Positions 16,881-27,658 of a stretch of 45,434 nucleotides of DNA are shown here, piece after piece. The notes beneath the pieces were generated by a model. The model worked only from the letters and a program-made list of their open reading frames with translations. It ran no database searches and had not been told where the DNA came from. Made by a program: the position numbers and the translations under genes. The stretch is from an uncultured Prevotella sp. (lineage in GTDB: Bacteria > Bacteroidota > Bacteroidia > Bacteroidales > Bacteroidaceae). The stretch covers positions 1 to 45,434 of the forward strand of contig CAMHDT010000004.1 of the NCBI GenBank assembly GCA_946183985.1, read 5' to 3'. Positions within the stretch are counted from its first letter, which is position 1. Every line of letters begins with the position of its first letter.

Positions 16881-18042
16881 CTATTACGCTGTGAACTGCA
16901 GACTCATTATCACGCTTCTTGCCACACTCTTCATGTGTGAGACCATCGCTGCCGGGGAGGTGGCCGATGGCGATAGTGCCGTTGTAGCAGGGGAGGTGGC
17001 CGATGGCGACAGCACTGTTGTTGCAAAGAAACCAGCCAAGAAGAAGTATGGTCTGGTGAGGCGAACCATCAGGGGCTTTGACAAACTCGACACGGCCTAC
17101 ATAGAGCCGCAACGCTACACCTATACCGTCATGATGCAGATGACGCATTCTTACGAACGCTATACGCTTCGGGCTTCAGGGCGGCATGCGCAGTCGATGA
17201 CCTTTGCTCCTGACATCAACATGAAGGTGGGACCCTATTTCGGATGGAAATGGTTCTTTGCGGGCTACACCTTCGATTTGAAGCACCTGAGCCTGAACGA
17301 CATCAAGCAGGAGTTTGACTTTAGCGTCTACAGTTCGCAAATAGGATTCGACCTGTTCTACCGCCGTACGGGCAGCGAATATAAGTTGCGCAATGCGCAT
17401 CTCGGCGACAATATCGATGTCTCTTCGCTCGATGGCGTGCCCTTCGACGGCGTGAAGGCAGGAATAACGGGCTTCAACCTCTATTATATCTTCAATCACG
17501 GACGCTTCTCATATCCTGCTGCCTTCGCGCAAAGCACACGGCAGAAGGTGAGTTGCGGGTCGTGGATGGCGGGCATCGGCTATACCAAACACAGCATTGG
17601 ACTTGACTACGACCGGCTGCAGCACCTCATTGACGACCGGCTGGGGGCCAACACCGTGGCCCTTGACAGCGGCCTGATGTTCAACAGCGTGAGATACTAT
17701 GATTTCAGTCTGTCGGGAGGTTATGCCTACAACTGGGTTTTTGCCCACAACTGGCTCTTTGGGGCCAGCATACAGGCGGCATTGGGACACAAACGAAGTG
17801 TGGGCGATGTGGATGGTACGAACAGCGAGGGCTTTAGTTTTAGGAATGTCAACATCGACGGCATCGGACGCTTCGGACTGGTATATAACAACATGCGGTG
17901 GTATGCAGGGGCAAGCGTCATCCTGCATACCTATAACTACAGGAAATCGCGATTCTCTACAAACGATACGTTCGGCTCGCTGAACATCTATAGCGGCTAC
18001 AACTTCGGACTAAAGAAAAAATACAGGAAAAAGAAACAATGA
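16867..18042 (+). CDS. DUF4421-like protein; start uncertain (TTG 16867 or GTG 16891)
   Basis: Signal-like N-terminus, beta-rich outer-membrane-like sequence (SYPAAFAQSTRQKVSCGSWMAGIGYTKHSI). Confidence 0.75.
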   Translation: MANFDYYAVNCRLIITLLATLFMCETIAAGEVADGDSAVVAGEVADGDSTVVAKKPAKKKYGLVRRTIRGFDKLDTAYIEPQRYTYTVMMQMTHSYERYTLRASGRHAQSMTFAPDINMKVGPYFGWKWFFAGYTFDLKHLSLNDIKQEFDFSVYSSQIGFDLFYRRTGSEYKLRNAHLGDNIDVSSLDGVPFDGVKAGITGFNLYYIFNHGRFSYPAAFAQSTRQKVSCGSWMAGIGYTKHSIGLDYDRLQHLIDDRLGANTVALDSGLMFNSVRYYDFSLSGGYAYNWVFAHNWLFGASIQAALGHKRSVGDVDGTNSEGFSFRNVNIDGIGRFGLVYNNMRWYAGASVILHTYNYRKSRFSTNDTFGSLNIYSGYNFGLKKKYRKKKQ

Positions 18043-18893
18043 ACTGGATTCTTCGCTCTGTCATCGCCATGGCATGGGGCTTCGCTGCGACATGCATGGC
18101 TCAGAATAGCGACAGCATTCTGATAGAAAGAATGCTCAGCCAGGCTCCGCAAGACGCGGGGACGCTCTATTTCGCACGCCAGTTTGTCGGCCGTCCCTAT
18201 GTGGCACATACGCTGGAGATAAACAACGAAGAGCAACTTGTGGTAAATACGCGTCAACTGGATTGTACCACCCTGGTTGAAACGGTCGTCGCACTCTGGC
18301 TTACACACCACGACAGACAGCATTCGTTTGCGGCTTATTGCCGGCATCTGCAGCAACTGCGCTATAGAGACGGCATCATTGCCGGCTATACATCGAGGTT
18401 GCATTATTTTACTGACTGGATTGTCTGCAACTCTGAAAGAGGCATTGTACATGAGATACAACTATCGGAGGCGCCATTCAATGGGGTGCAGACCATCAAG
18501 GTCAATTATATGAGCACGCACCCTGATGCTTACAAGGCCTTAGCGCAGAACCCGCAACTCGTATCTGTCATCGCTCAGCAGGAGCGGCAGATGAACGGCC
18601 TGGAGTTTCGCTTTATTCCGAAAGCGCAAGTGCTTAACAACCGGACACTTAGAAGTGTTATAAGAGATGGAGATATTATTGCCATTACGACATCGAAGCC
18701 AGGGCTCGACATCGCACACCTGGGCTTTGCCGTATGGCAGACCGACGGGCTGCACCTGCTCAATGCTTCTCAACTGCACAAGAAAGTGGTTGTAGAGCCC
18801 ATGACGCTTCGCCGCTATCTCTACAAGCACCCCACCTTCACAGGCATCCGCATCATTCGTGTCCGAAATAATACTGGCCACGGCGGCGCGTGA
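18039..18893 (+). CDS. DUF1460-family (amidase-like) protein
   Basis: QLDCTTLVETVVAL, LHYFTDWI, AHLGFAVW motifs. Confidence 0.82.
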   Translation: MNWILRSVIAMAWGFAATCMAQNSDSILIERMLSQAPQDAGTLYFARQFVGRPYVAHTLEINNEEQLVVNTRQLDCTTLVETVVALWLTHHDRQHSFAAYCRHLQQLRYRDGIIAGYTSRLHYFTDWIVCNSERGIVHEIQLSEAPFNGVQTIKVNYMSTHPDAYKALAQNPQLVSVIAQQERQMNGLEFRFIPKAQVLNNRTLRSVIRDGDIIAITTSKPGLDIAHLGFAVWQTDGLHLLNASQLHKKVVVEPMTLRRYLYKHPTFTGIRIIRVRNNTGHGGA

Positions 18894-19629
18894 TCTTGCC
18901 ATAGTTGATGGCATGGCGAGGGCAATGATGGTAACACGCCAGACAGCAAGTGCAACTGTCGTCATGTTTCCAATGGGGAAGACCGTTTTCGAACACAAGG
19001 TCGCCTGTGGGACAAACCTGCGCACACCTGCCACAATGCACACAGGCATCGGCATCGACTGTAAACTTGCGGTCGCTTATCATCCGATGGTTGAAATAAC
19101 TGCCAATGACATGGCTCATCAGCCAAGGGGTCCAGCCGCGCACCGTGTGCCGTTCGCCACGTTGTTGCATCACAATCATCTTGCCATATTGCTCCAAGGC
19201 ATTGCCCGACAGGCTGATCTTCTCCTGCTCGCGCTCCGGCTTGTCTGTATACATAAACGGCAGGCACACGTATGACTCAGGCATCGTCAGGGAAAACTCG
19301 CTGTCCAAGTGCAAGCCTTTTGCTTGCAGGCACTTGTCAAACATCTCCATTGTTAAGCCGATGCTGTCGCCACAAGTGACCAAAGCATATGTGTAGGGCA
19401 GGGTGGTGAAGCGGAAACAGGCTCGCCTCAAAAATCGTCGTACTATTCCTGGCGGCTGCCACCCGTGAACGGGAAAGCAAAAGCCAAGACGCTCGCCATG
19501 GCTTAATTCATACTCACATACATCATTGCGCAGTTCGTTGGCGATACCAACAAGCCGCTCTCCCGTCAATGCCGCAAGGCGTTCTGCTGCCCAGCGTGTA
19601 TTGCCGGTGCCTGAAAAATAGAATATCAT
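18853..19629 (-). CDS. EFR1-family ferrodoxin (flavodoxin-like plus 2x[4Fe-4S])
   Basis: MIFYFSGTGNTRWAAE; CVHCGRCAQVCP and CTCCLACYHHCP; start trimmed to Met 6. Confidence 0.9.
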   Translation of the reverse strand: MIFYFSGTGNTRWAAERLAALTGERLVGIANELRNDVCEYELSHGERLGFCFPVHGWQPPGIVRRFLRRACFRFTTLPYTYALVTCGDSIGLTMEMFDKCLQAKGLHLDSEFSLTMPESYVCLPFMYTDKPEREQEKISLSGNALEQYGKMIVMQQRGERHTVRGWTPWLMSHVIGSYFNHRMISDRKFTVDADACVHCGRCAQVCPTGDLVFENGLPHWKHDDSCTCCLACYHHCPRHAINYGKITRRRGQYYFGHE

Positions 19630-19687
19630 ACTGCAAAGGTACAAAATAATTATCTATTATCCATTATCAATTATCAATTATTTTTAT

Positions 19688-19695
19688 TACCTTTG
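19688..19695 (+). promoter_or_regulatory. Bacteroidetes -7 box TACCTTTG upstream of truA
   Basis: Matches TAnnTTTG 10 nt before the truA ATG. Confidence 0.6.
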
Positions 19696-19705
19696 CACCT
19701 TGATT

Positions 19706-20440
19706 ATGAGATACTTCATCACATTGAGTTACGACGGAACGCGATTTCACGGATGGCAAATACAGCCAAACGGCATATCTGTTCAAGGCGAACTGCAGCA
19801 CGCTTTGTCGCTCATTCTTCGCACTGAGATACAGGTGACGGGCGCAGGACGAACCGATGCCGGCGTACATGCCGCCATGATGGTGGCACATTTTGACACT
19901 TTAATGCCCATTGACTGTCAGCAACTTGCCTACAAACTGAACAAACTGCTGCAGCGAGACATTGCCATACAGCATATCCGGCAGGTCGACGATGCGCTGC
20001 ATGCCCGTTTCTCTGCCACATCGCGTACCTACTATTATTATGTGCATACTCATAAAGACCCGTTTCTTCGTCATTACTCGTGCGAGATACACTATCCGCT
20101 TGACTTCCAATTGATGAACCGGGCGGCGGCGCTGCTCCTTCAGCATGAGGATTTCCAGGCATTCTGCAAAAGCCATGCCGATGTCAAGACGACGATATGC
20201 CATATTACCCGTGCACAATGGGTGCAGATAGCGCCAACACAGTGGCGATTTGAAATAACGGCAAACAGATTTCTGAGAAACATGGTCAGGGCTGTCGTTG
20301 GAACTCTCATCGATGTAGGTCGGAAACGCATCACCGTCGACGACTTTCAGAAGGTCATTCAACTGCGGAAAAGAACAAATGCGGGAGAGTCAATGCCTCC
20401 CAATGCGCTTTTCCTGCAAGATATACAATATAATAATTAA
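19706..20440 (+). CDS. truA: tRNA pseudouridine synthase A
   Basis: MRYFITLSYDGTRFHGWQIQPN; GAGRTDAGVHA; FLRNMVRAVVGTL. Confidence 0.96.
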   Translation: MRYFITLSYDGTRFHGWQIQPNGISVQGELQHALSLILRTEIQVTGAGRTDAGVHAAMMVAHFDTLMPIDCQQLAYKLNKLLQRDIAIQHIRQVDDALHARFSATSRTYYYYVHTHKDPFLRHYSCEIHYPLDFQLMNRAAALLLQHEDFQAFCKSHADVKTTICHITRAQWVQIAPTQWRFEITANRFLRNMVRAVVGTLIDVGRKRITVDDFQKVIQLRKRTNAGESMPPNALFLQDIQYNN

Positions 20441-20495
20441 CAATTCACAATTCAGAATTAACAATTCACAATTCAGAATTAACAATTAACAATTT
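20435..20495. repeat. Tandem array E, 21-bp period
   Basis: aattaacaattcacaattcag at 20435 and 20456, partial third copy at 20477. Confidence 0.88.
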
Positions 20496-20516
20496 GTAAT
20501 TTATAATTCAGATTTC

Positions 20517-21401
20517 ATGTGGTTAATATGTGCATTCCTGTCAGCAGTATTTCTTGGAATATACGACGCACTCAAGAAAAAAGCACTCAGCAACAATGCT
20601 GTCATACCCGTACTGTTTCTTAACACGCTCTTTTCGTCAATCATACTGCTTCCAACGATTGTGGCGTCTGACGCTGCATGGCCCACACCGCATGCTTTCC
20701 TGCTCATACTCATTAAAGCCTTTATTGTGCTTGCCAGTTGGCTGTTGGGATACATCGGCATCAAACACCTGCCGCTGACCATCGTCGGACCTATTAATGC
20801 CACGCGTCCTGTCATGGTGTTGCTTGGAGCCATCATTGTCTTTGGCGAAAAACTGAATCCCTGGCAGTGGGCCGGCGTGATCTTGGCCATCACTTCCTTC
20901 CTGCTGCTTGGCCGGAGTGGTAAGAAAGAAGGCATCGACTTCAAGCACGACAAACATATCTACATGATTGTTGGTGCGGCTGCACTTGGTGCCATCAGCG
21001 GACTATATGATAAATATCTCATGGCACCCGTAGCGGAAGGAGGCGCACAACTAAACCCTGTGATGGTGCAGGCATGGTACAACATCTTCCAGGCGGTCAT
21101 CATGTTTATCATACTTTGCATATTGCGAGTGCCGAAGCATAAGCAGACAACACCGTTCCGTTGGGACTATGCCATTATTGGCATTAGTGTGTTCCTAACG
21201 GCAGCCGACTTTCTCTATTTCTATGCACTCTCACTGCCAGCAGCCATGATAAGCATCGTGAGTATGATTAGGCGAGGAAGTGTTATCGTGTCATTCCTAT
21301 GCGGAGCAACTTTCTTCCATGAAAGAAACCTCAAGGCAAAAACCTTAGACCTTGTGCTCGTCATCCTTGGAATGATCTGCCTTTATATCGGTTCCAAGTA
21401 G
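20517..21401 (+). CDS. EamA/DMT-family transporter
   Basis: About 10 TM segments; duplicated EamA-like halves. Confidence 0.82.
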   Translation: MWLICAFLSAVFLGIYDALKKKALSNNAVIPVLFLNTLFSSIILLPTIVASDAAWPTPHAFLLILIKAFIVLASWLLGYIGIKHLPLTIVGPINATRPVMVLLGAIIVFGEKLNPWQWAGVILAITSFLLLGRSGKKEGIDFKHDKHIYMIVGAAALGAISGLYDKYLMAPVAEGGAQLNPVMVQAWYNIFQAVIMFIILCILRVPKHKQTTPFRWDYAIIGISVFLTAADFLYFYALSLPAAMISIVSMIRRGSVIVSFLCGATFFHERNLKAKTLDLVLVILGMICLYIGSK

Positions 21402-21410
21402 ATCCGGATG

Positions 21411-23426
21411 CTATTTCAACTCCAGTTCCTTCTGTAGCGCAATGATTTCATCACGATACTGGGCGGCTTTCATGAAGTCAAGTTGGCGTGCTGCCTCCTT
21501 CATGCGGCGCGTCGTTTCGGCTATCAGACGCTCCAACTCAGGCCGTGTCATCTGCTCTATCACGGGATCGGCAGCAACATCCGCACTTATGCCTGAGGCA
21601 ACGACCTTCAGTTCTTTCACATCCGAACGGTCATCGCGGCTCAACGCACCCTTCAGACTCTTCACGATTTGTTGCGGCGTAATGCCATGTGCTTCGTTGT
21701 AGGCCATCTGCTTCATCCGTCGGCGCTGCGTCTCGTCAATGGTGAGTTGCATCGATGCCGTCACGGTGTCTGCATACATGATGACGCGGCCATTCACATT
21801 GCGGGCGGCACGCCCTGCTGTTTGCACCAGACTGCGACGGCTACGCAGGAACCCTTCCTTGTCGGCATCAAGGATGGCAACGAGCGACACTTCCGGCAGG
21901 TCAAGACCTTCGCGCAATAAGTTCACACCAACCAGTACTGCATATTCGCCACTGCGCAGACGGTCGAGAATCTGTACACGGTCCAACGTGCCGACATCGC
22001 TGTGGATATAGGCGGTAGGAATGCCGTGGTTCAAAAGATATTCCGACAACTCCTCGGCCATGCGCTTCGTCAGTGTGGTCACCAGCGTGCGCTCGTCACG
22101 TTCCATGCGCAAACGAATCTCTTCAAGCAGGTCGTCAATCTGGTTCTCACTGGGACGGACTTCAATGTCTGGGTCGAGTAGTCCGGTGGGGCGTATTACT
22201 TGCTCCACAACAACACCTTCCGACTCGTTCAGTTCAAAGTCGGCTGGCGTGGCTGAGACATAGACAACCTGATTAACCATCGACTGGAACTCGTCGAAGG
22301 TGAGTGGCCGGTTGTCGAAAGCAGCCGGCAACCGAAAACCGTATTCCACGAGATTGGTCTTGCGTGCCCTGTCGCCACCATACATGGCACCTATCTGAGG
22401 TATGCTGACATGGCTCTCGTCAACAAAAAGAAGGAAGTCGGATGGGAAATAGTCGAGCAGGCAATAGGGGCGTTCGCCAGGATGACGCCCATCGAAATAA
22501 CGTGAGTAGTTTTCTATTCCCGAACAGTGTCCCAGTTCCTTTATCATCTCCATGTCATATTCCACACGCTCTTTGATGCGCTGTGCCTTTAACTCGTCGC
22601 CCAGTTCCTCAAAGAATGCCACCTGCTGCGCCAAATCGTCTTGTATGGCGTGGATGGCATGCTCCGTCTGTTCCTGAGTGGTAGTGAAAAGATTTGCCGG
22701 ATAGAGTTTGTATTCTGCATAACGCCCTTTGCGTTGTAACGTCACAGAATCCAACTCTTCGATGCTCTCGATCTCGTCATCCCAGAATACCACGCGCAGA
22801 ATCATATCGTTGTAGGCCATGTAGATATCGATGGTGTCGCCTTTGACGCGGAATGTACCTCGTTCAAGGGCCAGGTCGTTGCGCACATAAAGTGACTGCA
22901 CCAGCCGTCGGAGCAGTGCATTGCGGTCAATAGTCTGTCCCTGATGTATCATCACTACATTTTCCGACAAGGCATTTGGACTTCCCATGCCGTAGATACA
23001 TGAAACGGATGATACAACAATCACATCCTTACGTCCTGAAAGTAAACTGCTTACGGCCGACAAACGCAGGCGGTCTATTTCTTCGTTGATGGCCAAATCC
23101 TTTTCAATATAAGTGTCGCTCGACGGTAAGTATGCTTCGGGCTGATAGTAATCATAGTAACTCACATAATATTCTACAGCATTGTCAGGGAAAAAGCCTT
23201 TCATCTCAGTAAAGAGTTGCGCGGCCAGTGTCTTGTTGTGGCTTAGGATAAGTGTAGGACGCTTTACTTGCTCAATGACATTGGCCATCGTAAAGGTCTT
23301 GCCAGATCCCGTAACGCCGAGCAGTACTTGAGCCCTGTCGCCACGCTCAATGCCGTCAACCAGTTGCCTGATAGCCTCAGGCTGGTCGCCAGTGGGCTGA
23401 TATGATGATGTAAGTTTGAAATCCAT
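21411..23426 (-). CDS. uvrB: Excinuclease ABC subunit B; start trimmed to MDFKLTSSYQPTGDQPEAI
   Basis: GVTGSGKTFTMANVI, YYDYYQPEAYLP, C-terminal UVR motif. Confidence 0.97.
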   Translation of the reverse strand: MDFKLTSSYQPTGDQPEAIRQLVDGIERGDRAQVLLGVTGSGKTFTMANVIEQVKRPTLILSHNKTLAAQLFTEMKGFFPDNAVEYYVSYYDYYQPEAYLPSSDTYIEKDLAINEEIDRLRLSAVSSLLSGRKDVIVVSSVSCIYGMGSPNALSENVVMIHQGQTIDRNALLRRLVQSLYVRNDLALERGTFRVKGDTIDIYMAYNDMILRVVFWDDEIESIEELDSVTLQRKGRYAEYKLYPANLFTTTQEQTEHAIHAIQDDLAQQVAFFEELGDELKAQRIKERVEYDMEMIKELGHCSGIENYSRYFDGRHPGERPYCLLDYFPSDFLLFVDESHVSIPQIGAMYGGDRARKTNLVEYGFRLPAAFDNRPLTFDEFQSMVNQVVYVSATPADFELNESEGVVVEQVIRPTGLLDPDIEVRPSENQIDDLLEEIRLRMERDERTLVTTLTKRMAEELSEYLLNHGIPTAYIHSDVGTLDRVQILDRLRSGEYAVLVGVNLLREGLDLPEVSLVAILDADKEGFLRSRRSLVQTAGRAARNVNGRVIMYADTVTASMQLTIDETQRRRMKQMAYNEAHGITPQQIVKSLKGALSRDDRSDVKELKVVASGISADVAADPVIEQMTRPELERLIAETTRRMKEAARQLDFMKAAQYRDEIIALQKELELK

Positions 23427-23550
23427 AATCGAGTGCAAAATTACGAATATTCTGTAAAATATAAGGCAAAAGCGGTTAAAAAAACTATAAACTCTTTGCA
23501 ATTCAAGTAAAAATGAGTAATTTTGCACACTCTAAATGGAATATACAGAA

Positions 23551-24378
23551 ATGAAAACCAACATCGTCATATTGTCTCTGTGCGGTCTGCTCATGTGCAG
23601 TTGTGCTGCAGAGTTCAATCGCGTATATAAGTCGACCGACTATAATTACAGATACGAATATGCCAAGCAGTGCTTCGCCGAAGGGCGATACACTCAGGCC
23701 GAGACACTGTTGCGCGAAGCCATTTCGCTGAAAAAAGGTACTGATGAAGCACAAGAGTCACTTTACATGCTGGCAATGGCTGAATTCATGAATCGCGACT
23801 ATGAGTCTGCGTCAGAAACATTCAAGAAGTATTTTACTTCCTATCCCAAGGGGTTCTATGCTGAGCAGGCCATGTTCTATGTAGGTGAGGCTCTTTATCA
23901 AAGTGCGCCGGAACCCAGACTTGACCAGACGCCAACCATTGGAGCCATTAATGCCTATCAGCAGTTTCTTGACATTTTCCCGACATCGGCCATGCGGCCA
24001 ATGGCACAGCAGAAATTGTTTGATCTGCAAGACCGCCTTGTGCAAAAAGAACTGCTCTCTGCACAACTCTATTATAATCTAGGTGGTTATTTCGGTAATA
24101 TCAATTCAAACAGTGAGAGCAATTATACCTCAAGCATCATCGTGGCACAGAATGCTCTGAAGAACTATCCTTACACCAAGTTTCGTGAAGACTTCGCACT
24201 TATTATTATGAAGAGCAAGTTTGAGTTGGCTGAGAATAGCGGCGAAGAACGGAAATTGGAACGTTACAGGGATGCAGAGGATGAATGCTACGGATTCCTC
24301 AACGAATATCCTGAGTCTAAGAGTCGGAGTGTGGCCGAGCGTTTCATTGAGAAGTGCAAGAAAGTGACGAAAGACTGA
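23551..24378 (+). CDS. bamD: Outer membrane protein assembly factor BamD
   Basis: Lipobox LMCSCAAEF; TPR-like repeats; start trimmed to MKTNIVILSL. Confidence 0.85.
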   Translation: MKTNIVILSLCGLLMCSCAAEFNRVYKSTDYNYRYEYAKQCFAEGRYTQAETLLREAISLKKGTDEAQESLYMLAMAEFMNRDYESASETFKKYFTSYPKGFYAEQAMFYVGEALYQSAPEPRLDQTPTIGAINAYQQFLDIFPTSAMRPMAQQKLFDLQDRLVQKELLSAQLYYNLGGYFGNINSNSESNYTSSIIVAQNALKNYPYTKFREDFALIIMKSKFELAENSGEERKLERYRDAEDECYGFLNEYPESKSRSVAERFIEKCKKVTKD

Positions 24379-24436
24379 CAGAGGAATGAAGGGTTGAAAG
24401 ATAGAAGAATTAAGGAATTAAATAAACAATATTAAG

Positions 24437-24787
24437 ATGGATTACAAAAAATCGAAAGCACCGGTAAATACCGTTACCCGCAACATCATGGACCTTTGCG
24501 ATGAAACAGGCAATATCTACGAGAGCGTGGCTATCATCTCAAAAAGAGCCAATCAGATTTCGGTTCAGATAAAGGAAGACCTCTCAAAGAAACTGGCTGA
24601 GTTTGCCAGTTATAACGATTCATTGGAAGAAGTCTTTGAAAACCGTGAACAGATAGAGATTTCACGCTATTACGAGAAACTGCCAAAACCATCGCTTCTT
24701 GCCACACAAGAGTTCATTGAGGGCAAGGTTTACTGGCGCGACCCTGCCAAAGACTCGGCTGACGGTGTTGGCGAAAATGCAGAATAA
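24437..24787 (+). CDS. RpoZ-like DNA-directed RNA polymerase omega subunit (Bacteroidetes type)
   Basis: NIMDLCDETGNIYESVAIISKRANQIS pattern; located after bamD. Confidence 0.75.
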   Translation: MDYKKSKAPVNTVTRNIMDLCDETGNIYESVAIISKRANQISVQIKEDLSKKLAEFASYNDSLEEVFENREQIEISRYYEKLPKPSLLATQEFIEGKVYWRDPAKDSADGVGENAE

Positions 24788-24811
24788 TTCTTATTCCCGT
24801 TTTCCGACGCT

Positions 24812-25210
24812 ATGATTCAGCGCAAGCAAACATTGTTTCTGCTAGTGGCAGCAATGGTACTGGCCGTTGCTGCGATTTTCAACACAGGGAGCATAGCCAT
24901 GTTGGTGGTGCTTATTGTGGCGGCTGTTGTGGCAGTAGCCGACATCTTTCTTTATGTCAATCGCAGGCTTCAGGCTAAAATTGTCGTTGCTGACATCTTT
25001 CTCCTCATTGCCTGGTACATCTTATTTGCCATCATCAAGGGACAACCTTATTATGCAGATGCCGACGCTGTGACGATGGAACCTGGCAGCCAGACTGTGT
25101 TCTCTTGGACCGATGCACTTCCGCTTGTGGCCCTTTTCCTGCTGTTTATGGCGCGAAAGGGCATCATGAGCGACGAGAAGTTGGTGCGTTCGCTTGACAG
25201 AATACGTTGA
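24812..25210 (+). CDS. DUF4293-like membrane protein
   Basis: [17 protein letters not shown] start, four TM segments, C-term [12 protein letters not shown]. Confidence 0.78.
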   Translation: MIQRKQTLFLLVAAMVLAVAAIFNTGSIAMLVVLIVAAVVAVADIFLYVNRRLQAKIVVADIFLLIAWYILFAIIKGQPYYADADAVTMEPGSQTVFSWTDALPLVALFLLFMARKGIMSDEKLVRSLDRIR

Positions 25211-25238
25211 ACAACCATTATGCTTACCCCGTTTGCCA

Positions 25239-25841
25239 ATGATTATCAAGACTGCCGAATTCACCTTGTCAGCACCTACCGTGAGTATGTGCCCAAAAGA
25301 CAACAAGCCTGAATATGCCTTCATTGGTCGTAGTAATGTGGGCAAGTCAAGTCTCATTAATATGCTGTGCCGCAACAAGCGGCTGGCCAAGACATCATCC
25401 ACGCCTGGCAAGACCCTGCTCATCAACCATTTCCTTATTAATAAGGAGTGGTATGTGGTCGATTTGCCCGGCTACGGTTTTGCCAAGCGCTCAAAGAGTG
25501 AGGTTGCCAAGATTGAGCAAATGATACGCGGCTATATCTTAGGCCGCGAACAGATGGTGAATGTGTTTGTTCTCATCGATGTTCGCCATGAGCCTCAGAA
25601 GATTGACCTCGAGTTTATGGAGTGGCTTGGTCTGTCAAGTGTGCCGTTTGCCATCGTATTCACTAAGAAAGACAAACTCTCTGCCTCGAAAGTGAAGCAG
25701 AATGTTGATGCCTATGTAAAGGCGATGATGGAGACATGGGAGGAGATGCCGCCATATTTCGTTACCTCTTCGGAAAATGGCGACGGGCGTGACGAGGTAC
25801 TTGCCTATATCGAAGAAATCAACAAGTCGCTTAAACAATAG
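25239..25841 (+). CDS. engB: Ribosome biogenesis GTPase EngB/YihA
   Basis: [31 protein letters not shown]; start trimmed to MIIKTAEF. Confidence 0.94.
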   Translation: MIIKTAEFTLSAPTVSMCPKDNKPEYAFIGRSNVGKSSLINMLCRNKRLAKTSSTPGKTLLINHFLINKEWYVVDLPGYGFAKRSKSEVAKIEQMIRGYILGREQMVNVFVLIDVRHEPQKIDLEFMEWLGLSSVPFAIVFTKKDKLSASKVKQNVDAYVKAMMETWEEMPPYFVTSSENGDGRDEVLAYIEEINKSLKQ

Positions 25842-25844
25842 TAA

Positions 25845-27638
25845 ATGGCGCGTGAGATACCATATCTTGATGTTCAGAATCTGACAAAGTCGTTCGGCGC
25901 ATTGGTGCTCTTTAAAGACATCAGTTTCTCTATAGCCGAAGGTCAGAAAGTGGGTCTCATTGCAAAAAACGGTACAGGAAAGTCTACACTGCTGTCGCTT
26001 CTGTCTGGTAAGGACGGATACGACAGCGGTTCTATTATTTTCAAGCGCGACCTTAAGGTGGGATTCCTAGAGCAAAGCCCTTGCTTCGATCCTGCAGAAA
26101 GTGTGCTTGATGCGTGTTTCAATCATCAGGGCGACCAGGAAAAGGTATTGCGAGCCAAGCAGATTCTCACTCAATTGAAGATTCGCGACCTTAGTCAGCC
26201 GATGGGACAGTTGTCTGGCGGACAGCAAAAGCGCGTGGCATTGGCAAATGTGCTCATCACAGAGCCTGACCTGCTTATTCTCGATGAACCAACGAACCAC
26301 CTCGACTTAGAGATGATTGAGTGGCTTGAAGGATTCCTTAACCGTGGCCGTAAGACACTGCTTATGGTCACTCACGACCGATATTTCCTTGACCGTGTCT
26401 GTTCCGTTATCCTTGAACTAGACAATCAAACCATCTATACCTATCGTGGCAATTATTCTTATTATCTGGAAAAGCGACAGGAACGAATTGACAATCGCCG
26501 TGCAGAGATAGAACGTGCTAACAATCTGTATCGTACTGAATTGGAATGGATGCGCAGGATGCCGCAGGCGCGTGGCCATAAGGCTAAGTATCGTGAAGAT
26601 GCCTTCTATGAACTGGAACGTGTGGCCAAGCAGCGTATAGAAGAACGCACTGTGAGACTTAAATCTTCCAATGTGTATATTGGTTCCAAGATATTCGAGT
26701 GCCAGTATATTTCAAAGGCTTTCGACCAGACGGTCATCCTAAAAGACTTCTATTACAATTTCTCACGCTTTGAAAAGATGGGTATCGTTGGTAACAACGG
26801 AACTGGAAAATCCACTTTTATCAAGATGTTGTTAGGGCTTTCTCAGCCAGACAGTGGTCGTATCGTTGTTGGCGAGACTGTCCGTTTCGGCTATTTCTCG
26901 CAAGAGGGCATGGCATTCGACAACCAGATGAAAGTGATAGACGCTGTCAGAGACATTGCCGAATATATAGACCTAGGCAGTGGACGCCATCTGTCGGCCT
27001 CGCAGTTCCTGCAACACTTTCTGTTCACCCCCGAACAGCAGCACAACTATATCTATAAACTGTCGGGAGGTGAGAAGCGGAAACTGTATCTCTGCACCGT
27101 GTTGATGAAGAACCCCAACTTTTTGGTGCTCGATGAGCCTACCAATGACCTCGATATCGTGACCCTGCAGATTCTTGAAGAGTATCTGCAAGATTTCCTT
27201 GGATGCGTCATCATTGTGAGTCACGACCGCTATTTCATGGATAAGGTTGTAGACCATTTGCTGGTTTTCAGTGGTGAAGGCAAAATAAAGGATTTCCCTG
27301 GCAATTATACCCAATATCGCGACTGGCTGGCCTTGCAGCCCAAAGAGTCCGATATGTCTCTAATGTCTAGAGAGTCAAGAGACTCTAGAGCATCCAGGAG
27401 TTCTGGTAATTCTGACAAATCCCGCAAGATGACATTCAAGGAGAAGCGTGAGTTTGAACAGTTAGACAAAGAGATACAGGCCCTTGAACTAGAGAAGAAA
27501 CAGATAGAAGAGGCACTGAGCAGCGGCACGTTAAGCGTAGACGCTATTACTACTATGAGCAAACGCCTCCCTCTGCTCAACGAAGAGTTGGATGAAAAGG
27601 GGATGCGCTGGCTCGAACTCTCAGAGATAGCCTCATAA
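25845..27638 (+). CDS. ABC-F family ATPase (Uup-like)
   Basis: Two ABC domains ([40 protein letters not shown]), C-terminal coiled coil. Confidence 0.93.
   Translation: MAREIPYLDVQNLTKSFGALVLFKDISFSIAEGQKVGLIAKNGTGKSTLLSLLSGKDGYDSGSIIFKRDLKVGFLEQSPCFDPAESVLDACFNHQGDQEKVLRAKQILTQLKIRDLSQPMGQLSGGQQKRVALANVLITEPDLLILDEPTNHLDLEMIEWLEGFLNRGRKTLLMVTHDRYFLDRVCSVILELDNQTIYTYRGNYSYYLEKRQERIDNRRAEIERANNLYRTELEWMRRMPQARGHKAKYREDAFYELERVAKQRIEERTVRLKSSNVYIGSKIFECQYISKAFDQTVILKDFYYNFSRFEKMGIVGNNGTGKSTFIKMLLGLSQPDSGRIVVGETVRFGYFSQEGMAFDNQMKVIDAVRDIAEYIDLGSGRHLSASQFLQHFLFTPEQQHNYIYKLSGGEKRKLYLCTVLMKNPNFLVLDEPTNDLDIVTLQILEEYLQDFLGCVIIVSHDRYFMDKVVDHLLVFSGEGKIKDFPGNYTQYRDWLALQPKESDMSLMSRESRDSRASRSSGNSDKSRKMTFKEKREFEQLDKEIQALELEKKQIEEALSSGTLSVDAITTMSKRLPLLNEELDEKGMRWLELSEIAS
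27346..27416. repeat. In-frame degenerate 9-bp-period repeat within the ABC-F gene
   Basis: gagtccgat/atgtctcta/atgtctaga/gagtcaaga/gactctaga/gcatccagg/agttctggt/aattctgac encoding a Ser/Arg-rich linker. Confidence 0.65.
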
Positions 27639-27658
27639 TAATATATAAAGGTACAGAC

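Noticed and set aside
2019-23426. uvrA and uvrB in the same window as a DNA-repair or defence island
   Set aside because: They are ~17 kb apart with unrelated genes between; both are ordinary core genes.
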